From assembly GCA_963819785.1 (NCBI GenBank), contig CAWFXW010000037.1:558001-622000 (forward strand): 64,000 bases of DNA, in the 5' to 3' direction. Below are positions 58,924 to 64,000 of this stretch, piece by piece. Below the pieces are notes generated by a model. It saw nothing but the letters and a program-made list of their open reading frames with translations, was not told the DNA's origin and searched no databases. This DNA is from Palsa-504 sp963819785. Lineage in GTDB: Bacteria > Actinomycetota > Actinomycetes > Streptosporangiales > Streptosporangiaceae. Within the stretch, counting starts at the first letter, position 1. Each line of letters starts with the position of its first letter. The position numbers were made by a program, and so were the translations under genes.

Positions 58924-61314
58924 TCAGTCGTCCGACCTCACCGGCGGGGCACCGGAGACGTCGCGGCGGTAGGTGATGGCCTCCCACACCCGGTCCGGGA
59001 GCAGCGGCATGTCGATGTTGCGGACGCCGGTGCCGGACAGCGCGTCCAGGACCGCGTTGACGAAGGCGGCCGGACCGCCCACCGCTGCGCACTCGCCGAT
59101 GCCCTTGGCCCCGATCGGGTGGTGCGGGCACGGGGTCACGACCTCGCTGTGCAGCTCGAAGCCGGGTGTCTCCCAGGCGGAGGGCAGCAGGTAGTCCATG
59201 TAGTTCGAGCCGACGCAGTTGCCGTCGGCGTCGAACGTGATGAACTGCATGCTCGCCATCGCGTAGGCCTCGGTGAGCCCGCCCATGATCTGGCCCTCGA
59301 CGATCATCGGGTTGATCCGGACCCCGCAGTCGTCGACCGCGACCATGTTCAGCACGTCCCAGACCCCGGTCTCCGGGTCGACCTCGACGGTGACGATGTA
59401 CACCGCGAACGGCCAGGTCAGGTTCGGCGGGTCGTAGAACGCGGTGTTCTCCAGGCCCGGCTCCATGCCGTCGGGCATGTTGCTGTACGCGGCCATCGCG
59501 CACTCCTGGATGGTCACGCCGCGATCCGGCGCGCTGCGGACGTAGAACCGGCCGAGCTCCCACTCGACGTCTTCCTCGGACACCTCGAGCAGGTGCGCCG
59601 CCAGCTTGCGGGCCTTGGCCCGGATCTTCCGGGACACCATGGCCACCGCCGCGCCCGCGACCGGGGTGCTGCGGGAGGCATAGGTGCCCATGCCGAACGG
59701 GGCGGTGTCGGTATCGCCTTCCTCGACGACGATGTCATCAGCCGGGATACCGAGCTCGTGGGCCACAATCTGCGCCCACGTCGTCTCGTGCCCCTGCCCC
59801 TGGGTCTTGGCGCCGGTCCGGACGATGGCCTTGCCGGTCATGTGTATCTTGAGCTCGGCCGAGTCGAACATCTTGATGCCCAGGATGTCGTACTCCCGGC
59901 TGTTCCCCGCGCCCAGCGGCTCGGTCATGGTCGAGATGCCCAGGCCGAGCAGCAGGCCCCGCGAACGGGCCTCCGCCTGCTGCCGGCGGAAGTCCTCGTA
60001 GCCGACCGCCTTCAGCCCGACGTCCAGGCACTTGGCGTACTGGCCGGAGTCGGTCAGGAAGCCGAACGGGGTGCGGTGCGGGAAGTCCTCATCCCGGACG
60101 AAGTTCATCCGCCGGAACTCGGCCTGGTCCATGCCCAGGTCGTCGGCGGCGGCCTGCACCATCCGTTCCTGGAAGAACATGGCCTCGGTGACCCGGAACG
60201 AGCAGCGGTACGCGACCCCGCCTGGCGCCTTGTTGCTGTAGGTGCCGCGGGCCGACAGATGCGCGACCGGGATGTCGTAGGCGGCGAACGCCGAGTGCAG
60301 CAGCCCGATCTTGAACTTGCTCGGCTGGGCGTCGGAGAAGAACGCGCCGTGGTCGGAATCACAGTGCATCCGGACCGCGAGAATCTTGCCGTCACGGCGC
60401 AGCGCCATCTCGCCGTCCAGGTAGATGTCGCGGGCGAAGCCGGTGGAGATGAGGTTGCCCGTCTTGTCCTCGATCCACTTCACCGGCCGCTCAAGCAGGA
60501 TCGAGGCCAGGATCGAGCAGACGTATCCCGGGTAGACCGGGACCTTGTTGCCGAAGCCGCCGCCGATGTCCGGGGAGATGATCCGGATCATGTGCTCGGG
60601 CAGCTCGGCGACCAGCGCCACCGCGGCCCGGATGATGTGCGGCGCCTGGGTCGTCATGTACACGGTGAGCTTGGACGTGGCCCGGTTGAAGTCCGCGATC
60701 GAACCGCAGCACTCGATCGGCGACGGATGCGACCGCGGGTAGTGCAGCTTCAGCTTGGAGACCACGTCGGCCTGCTCGAAGGCCCGGTCGGTCCCGGCCG
60801 CGTCGCCGACCTCCCAGTCGAAGATGACGTTGCTGTTCTGGTTCTCCTTGTCATCCCGGATGACGGGGGCGCCCTCGGCGACCGCCTGGTCCGGGTTGAC
60901 GATGACCGGCAGCGGCTCGTACTCGACTTCGATGGCCTCGCACGCGTCCTTGGCGATGTACGGGTCATCGGCGATGACGCACGCCACTTCCTGGCCCTGG
61001 AACCGCACCTTGTCGGTGGCCAGCACGGCCTGCGTGTCGTAGGACAGCGTCGGCATCCAGGCCAGGTTCCTGGTCGCCATCAGGTCGCCGGTCAGCACCA
61101 GGTGCACGCCGGGCATGTCCCAGGCCTTGCTGGCGTCGATCGACACGATCCGCGCGTGCGCCAACGGGCTGCGCAGGATCTCCATGTGCAGCATGCCGGG
61201 CAGGGTGATGTCATCGGTGTAGTTGCCCTTGCCGCGGATGAAGCGGTTGTCCTCGACCCGCTTGCGGCTCGCGCCCAGCCCGCCGATCTTGATCTCGTCG
61301 AGTGCCTGTGACAC
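58924..61314 (-). CDS. coxL: Form I aerobic CO dehydrogenase large subunit CoxL
   Basis: 796 residues, GTG start. The active-site loop GGVAYRCSFRVTEAM holds AYRCSFR at 368-374, with Cu-ligand C371, the form I signature that separates true CO dehydrogenases from the AYRGAGR form II. GGGFGNKVPVYPG (substrate channel), TQGQGHETTWAQI and GAKGIGECAAVGGPAAF with the catalytic glutamate complete the Mo-hydroxylase set. It oxidises CO to CO2 at a [CuSMoO2] site. The start lies one base past the coxS stop. Confidence 0.94.
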   Translation of the reverse strand: MSQALDEIKIGGLGASRKRVEDNRFIRGKGNYTDDITLPGMLHMEILRSPLAHARIVSIDASKAWDMPGVHLVLTGDLMATRNLAWMPTLSYDTQAVLATDKVRFQGQEVACVIADDPYIAKDACEAIEVEYEPLPVIVNPDQAVAEGAPVIRDDKENQNSNVIFDWEVGDAAGTDRAFEQADVVSKLKLHYPRSHPSPIECCGSIADFNRATSKLTVYMTTQAPHIIRAAVALVAELPEHMIRIISPDIGGGFGNKVPVYPGYVCSILASILLERPVKWIEDKTGNLISTGFARDIYLDGEMALRRDGKILAVRMHCDSDHGAFFSDAQPSKFKIGLLHSAFAAYDIPVAHLSARGTYSNKAPGGVAYRCSFRVTEAMFFQERMVQAAADDLGMDQAEFRRMNFVRDEDFPHRTPFGFLTDSGQYAKCLDVGLKAVGYEDFRRQQAEARSRGLLLGLGISTMTEPLGAGNSREYDILGIKMFDSAELKIHMTGKAIVRTGAKTQGQGHETTWAQIVAHELGIPADDIVVEEGDTDTAPFGMGTYASRSTPVAGAAVAMVSRKIRAKARKLAAHLLEVSEEDVEWELGRFYVRSAPDRGVTIQECAMAAYSNMPDGMEPGLENTAFYDPPNLTWPFAVYIVTVEVDPETGVWDVLNMVAVDDCGVRINPMIVEGQIMGGLTEAYAMASMQFITFDADGNCVGSNYMDYLLPSAWETPGFELHSEVVTPCPHHPIGAKGIGECAAVGGPAAFVNAVLDALSGTGVRNIDMPLLPDRVWEAITYRRDVSGAPPVRSDD

Positions 61315-61315
61315 G

Positions 61316-61846
61316 TCATGCCTCCCCGGACTCGGCGCGGAGCTTGGCGGCCGCCCACAGCACCGATTTGACGATGTTCTGGTAGCCGGTGCAGCGGCAC
61401 AGGTTCCCGGATAGCGCCCACCGCACGTCCTCCTCGGTGGGGTCCGGATTACGGTCCAGCAGCGCCTTGGCGGCCATCATCATGCCCGGCGTGCAGAATC
61501 CGCACTGCAGCCCGTGCTCCTCCTTGAAGCCCTCCTGCAGCGGGTGCAGTTCGCTGGCCGTGGCCAGGCCCTCCACCGTGCTGATCTCGTGCCCGTCGGC
61601 CTGCACGGCCAGCATGGTGCAGGACTTCACGGGGTGCCCGTCGACCTGAACCGTGCACGCGCCGCAATTGGTGGTGTCGCAGCCCATGTGCGTGCCGGTC
61701 AGCCCGAGGCCACGGCGGATCAGGTGGGCCAGCAGCAGCCGCGGCTCGACCTCGGCGATCTTCTTCTCGCCGTTGATGCTGAACTTGATCCGGCGGACCG
61801 GGATGTCACTCGCCTGGCCGTCGGTGTCGTCGTAGACGATGGTCAT
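61316..61846 (-). CDS. coxS: CO dehydrogenase small iron-sulfur subunit CoxS
   Basis: 176 residues carrying two [2Fe-2S] clusters: the plant-type site C56, C61, C64 and C76 in GCDTTNCGACTVQVDG...C, and the C-terminal site C115, C118, C150 and C152 in CGFCTPGMMM...CRC. This is the standard layout of the Mo-hydroxylase small subunit, which carries electrons to CoxM. A ~20-residue N-terminal extension precedes the ferredoxin fold. Confidence 0.93.
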   Translation of the reverse strand: MTIVYDDTDGQASDIPVRRIKFSINGEKKIAEVEPRLLLAHLIRRGLGLTGTHMGCDTTNCGACTVQVDGHPVKSCTMLAVQADGHEISTVEGLATASELHPLQEGFKEEHGLQCGFCTPGMMMAAKALLDRNPDPTEEDVRWALSGNLCRCTGYQNIVKSVLWAAAKLRAESGEA

Positions 61847-61848
61847 CG

Positions 61849-62724
61849 TTACGCTGCCCTTTCCGTCGGCGCGTCCGCCCGGCTCAGCAGGCGCACCACG
61901 AACGTGCGCACCATGTGCCGCTTGTACTCGGCGCTGCCGCGATGATCGGTCCTCGGCCGGGCGGCCTGGGCCGCTAGGTCGGCGGCCTGAGCGATGCTCT
62001 CCGGGGTCAGCGGGCGCCCGGAAAGCGCGCCGGCGGCCTCGGTGGCCGCGATGGTGGAGCCGCCCACCCCCGTCAGTGCGATCCCGGCGCGGGTCACGGT
62101 CTCACCGCTGGTCTCCAGGGCCACCGCGACGCCGACGGTCGCGAAGTCGCCCACCCGGCGCTCAAGCTTGAGGTAGCCACCCGACCGGGTGCCCCGGGCC
62201 GCCGGGATCACGGCCTCGACTGCGATCTCGTCCTGGTCCAGGACGTTCTGGAACGGCCCGGTGACGAAGTCGGCCAGCGGGATGGTACGCAGGCCGCGCG
62301 GTCCTTGCGCCACCACTGAACCGCCCAGGGCCAGGACCACCGAGGCCCAGTCGCCCTGCGGGTCGGCGTGGCACAGCGAGCCGACCAGCGTGCCCCGGTT
62401 GCGCACGATCGGGTCGGCGATCAGCGGGGCGGCCGAGGCCATGGTCGGCTGGGTCGTCTTCAGCAGGTCCGAGCGCTCCAGGTCGACGTGGCGGCACAGG
62501 GCGCCGATGCGCAGTGTGCCGTCGGGGTCGGCCCGGTGGTAGTCCAGGCTGGGCACGTTGTTGATGTCGACGACCAGTTCGGGCGAGGCGAAGCGCAGCT
62601 TCATCAACGGGACCAGGCTCTGCCCGCCGGCCAGCACCTTGGCGTAGTCCCCGCCGTCGTGCAGCAGGCCGATCGCCTCGGCCAGCGAACGCGGCGCCTC
62701 GTAGCGGAACCGCGACGGATACAT
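61849..62724 (-). CDS. coxM: CO dehydrogenase medium FAD subunit CoxM
   Basis: 291 residues from ATG 62724 (GGAGG four bases before). The FAD-binding motif AGGQS is at residues 32-36, and the second, in ADPIVRNRGTLVGSLCHADPQGDW, is also present. CoxM passes electrons from the [2Fe-2S] clusters toward quinone. The operon order coxM-coxS-coxL is the standard order; ends and starts are 2 bases apart. Confidence 0.93.
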   Translation of the reverse strand: MYPSRFRYEAPRSLAEAIGLLHDGGDYAKVLAGGQSLVPLMKLRFASPELVVDINNVPSLDYHRADPDGTLRIGALCRHVDLERSDLLKTTQPTMASAAPLIADPIVRNRGTLVGSLCHADPQGDWASVVLALGGSVVAQGPRGLRTIPLADFVTGPFQNVLDQDEIAVEAVIPAARGTRSGGYLKLERRVGDFATVGVAVALETSGETVTRAGIALTGVGGSTIAATEAAGALSGRPLTPESIAQAADLAAQAARPRTDHRGSAEYKRHMVRTFVVRLLSRADAPTERAA

Positions 62725-62758
62725 AGATCCTCCAGGTGTCGCAGTGGGATGGGCCGGC

Positions 62759-62995
62759 CTACGGCTCGGATTCCGGGTCGGGCACGGCCGTCGGGAGCGA
62801 CTCATAATCTGGGTCCGGCCGTGGCTCCTGATGCGGCGGCCAGGGTCCCGCGACCGGCTGGCCTGCCACCTTGAGGTAGTCGATCAGCTCGGGCCAGGCC
62901 CAGACGGTCGGGCTCTTCCCGGTCTTGGGAGCGTGCTCGATCAGCTCGTAAAGCCGCGGGTTACCGCGGCTGTGGCCGTCGGATTCAATGCGCAT
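62759..62995 (-). CDS. Hypothetical 78-residue protein at the head of the cox operon
   Basis: ATG 62995 with GGGAG eight bases upstream. MRIESDGHSRGNPRLYELIEHAPKTG is followed by WAWPELIDYLKVAGQPVAGPW and a Pro/Asp/Glu-rich tail. No family recognised. It is transcribed with coxM (34 bases apart) and lies after the regulator. Confidence 0.55.
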   Translation of the reverse strand: MRIESDGHSRGNPRLYELIEHAPKTGKSPTVWAWPELIDYLKVAGQPVAGPWPPHQEPRPDPDYESLPTAVPDPESEP

Positions 62996-63063
62996 ACTGA
63001 ATACTCCCGGCGCTGGACAATGCTGACGGTGGCCGCCAGTCGTGACCGTCAACATGATCCGCT

Positions 63064-63104
63064 GGGCCGTACCGGCCCGCAATGGCCGAATAAGCTCTTG
63101 CTTA
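63064..63104. promoter_or_regulatory. Two palindromes between the LysR gene and the cox operon
   Basis: GGGCCG-TAC-CGGCCC (63064-63078) and TAAGC-TCTT-GCTTA (63091-63104) are perfect inverted repeats in the 141 bases between the regulator's stop and the first cox-operon gene. The second has a LysR-box-like T...A outline, so control by the neighbouring regulator is plausible. Confidence 0.35.
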
Positions 63105-63136
63105 AGGGTGCCGTTTTCCGGGCGTATCTGCTGGTC

Positions 63137-64000
63137 TCAGCTCCAGATCGTGACGTAGACCGGCGGCCGGAAGCGCGACGGCGGGACCCCGCCGGCCGGC
63201 GAGCGCATCAGGTGCATGGCCTCCGGCGTGGTCAGGTACCGGCGGAACGAGCTGGACGCCGTGCTCTGGTGCTGCCGTTCGAGCAGGGTCACGTGCCAGC
63301 AGGCGTCCACCCGGCAGCCGGGCTGCTCCACCCGGGACAGCTCGCCGCGGCGCAACTGGTGGGCGACCAGGTGCTCGACCGCGGGCGCGACGCCGGTCCC
63401 GTCGGCGGCCGCGGCCCAGGCCGCGGTCTGGTTGGGGAACACCCGGATCTGGCTCTCCGGGATGCCCAGGCCGGCCAGCAGCTGGCCGATCTCGCTGACC
63501 GGATCGGTGCCGGACGGGTCCACGAACCACAGCCACTGGCGGGGACCGCCGCGCAGCCGCGACTGGCCGGCCGTCACGACCACGAGCCGGTACCGGAAGA
63601 TCGGCTCGGTGACCAGGGTCAGGGCCGGGTCGTCAGGCAGGGTCCGCGGGTCGGCGCCGATGGCCACGTCAGCCAGCCGGTTGGCGATCAGGACGGGCAT
63701 CTCCTTGGTCGCCGCGACGCCCGCCGTGACCTCGACCGAGCCGGCGAACCGCTTGGTGAACGCCTCGGTCAGCGGGCTGATCACGAACTCGGCGATCGTC
63801 GAGCTCGACACCACGCGCAGCTGTTCGGGCGCGCCCTGCGCGGCACGGACCGCGGCGTGCGCCTCGGCGCCGAGCACGACGATCTGCGAGGCGGTGGCGA
63901 GCAGCCGGGAACCGCCCGCGGTCAGGGTCATGCCGACCGGCCCGCGGGTGACCAGCTGATCTCCCAAGTGCAGGCGGAGCGCCGACAGGGCCTGGGATAC
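63137..64000 (-). CDS. LysR-type regulator, 5' end cut by window edge
   Basis: 288 codons are visible, still open at 64000. The reading frame starts inside the HTH (VSQALSALRLHLGDQLVTRG, then VGMTLTAGGSRLLATASQIV), followed by the substrate-binding domain (LRVVSSSTIAEFVISPLTEAFTKRFAGSVEV...). In mycobacterial CO dehydrogenase loci a LysR regulator (CutR) precedes the cut genes; the same arrangement here suggests a CutR-like activator. The putative TTG start at 63967 is only an artefact of the cut. Confidence 0.88.
   Translation of the reverse strand, partial: VSQALSALRLHLGDQLVTRGPVGMTLTAGGSRLLATASQIVVLGAEAHAAVRAAQGAPEQLRVVSSSTIAEFVISPLTEAFTKRFAGSVEVTAGVAATKEMPVLIANRLADVAIGADPRTLPDDPALTLVTEPIFRYRLVVVTAGQSRLRGGPRQWLWFVDPSGTDPVSEIGQLLAGLGIPESQIRVFPNQTAAWAAAADGTGVAPAVEHLVAHQLRRGELSRVEQPGCRVDACWHVTLLERQHQSTASSSFRRYLTTPEAMHLMRSPAGGVPPSRFRPPVYVTIWS

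Noticed and set aside
58249..61311. 1020-residue frame on the plus strand over coxL
   Set aside because: It is antisense to coxL, rich in Arg/His/Gly/Asp with no family features; it only reflects the third-base GC bias of the real gene.
58924..61314. Xanthine dehydrogenase or form II CoxL
   Set aside because: The active-site loop is AYRCSFR with a cysteine, not AYRGAGR or the xanthine dehydrogenase pattern.
1..64000. tRNA, rRNA, CRISPR arrays or insertion sequences
   Set aside because: No cloverleaf with CCA-type acceptor, no rRNA-like block, no spacer-repeat array and no transposase motif were seen in the sequence or in any translated frame.

Overview
The window is very GC-rich, high-coding-density DNA with many GTG starts, 4-base stop/start overlaps and frequent antisense open frames, typical of an Actinomycetota chromosome. 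A mycofactocin locus, a form I (Mo/Cu) aerobic CO dehydrogenase operon, an MMPL transporter, a DUF3040 protein, a STAS-GAF-ANTAR regulator and several DHA2 drug exporters fit a soil-type, mycolate- or streptosporangia-like actinobacterium. No rRNA, tRNA, CRISPR array or insertion sequence was recognised.

Layout. 1-2.9 kb: a PotD/PotB/PotC-type ABC importer (minus strand, running off the left edge); its binding-protein gene carries a frameshift. 3-7.1 kb: a tyrosine phosphatase, a STAS-GAF-ANTAR regulator and an ArsR-MFS operon with an operator over the start. 7.2-16.2 kb: a tiny membrane protein, a MetE-like enzyme coupled to an AAA+ ATPase, a molybdate/tungstate importer with a fused permease-ATPase, a PadR regulator, a LON-domain protein and a quinone-oxidoreductase-like enzyme. 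16.3-23.4 kb: a compact five-gene operon SWIM zinc finger / DUF5691-like / MoxR AAA+ / DUF5682-like / VWA, the best candidate for an uncharacterised system. 23.4-30.5 kb: a nitronate-monooxygenase-like gene and a mycofactocin locus (mftD, mftF, a fused mftB-mftC, mftA, mftR and a mycofactocin-type SDR), with GGCAC-N3-GTGCC operators at two promoters and no mftE in view. 30.5-37.2 kb: a Tat-lipoprotein DMFase-like protein, DUF1003, TMEM175, a DHA2 exporter, FmdB, a membrane protein and a Crp regulator.

37.2-46.3 kb is an accessory zone with lower GC: a broken cyclase-domain gene, an HTH/sensor-like gene overlapping a glycosyltransferase, an intact class III cyclase-like gene, two paralogous DHA2 exporters each with its own flank, and a cytochrome P450. 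46.4-52.6 kb holds small proteins, an Rv2578c-like radical SAM protein, an MMPL transporter whose 5' coding end contains a perfect 33-nt palindrome, and menF. 52.6-64 kb is the CO dehydrogenase region: coxD and a frameshifted coxE face a minus-strand operon (LysR regulator, small gene, coxM, coxS, coxL with the form I motif AYRCSFR, an XdhC-YHS fusion, coxG and five tiny single-helix membrane proteins).

Functional links: the molybdate importer would supply the Mo cofactor of CO dehydrogenase; mycofactocin serves alcohol-type redox enzymes such as the SDR beside mftR. Two independent MoxR/VWA pairs occur (16-23 kb and 53-55 kb). Several genes look frameshifted; sequencing error cannot be excluded from the sequence alone.
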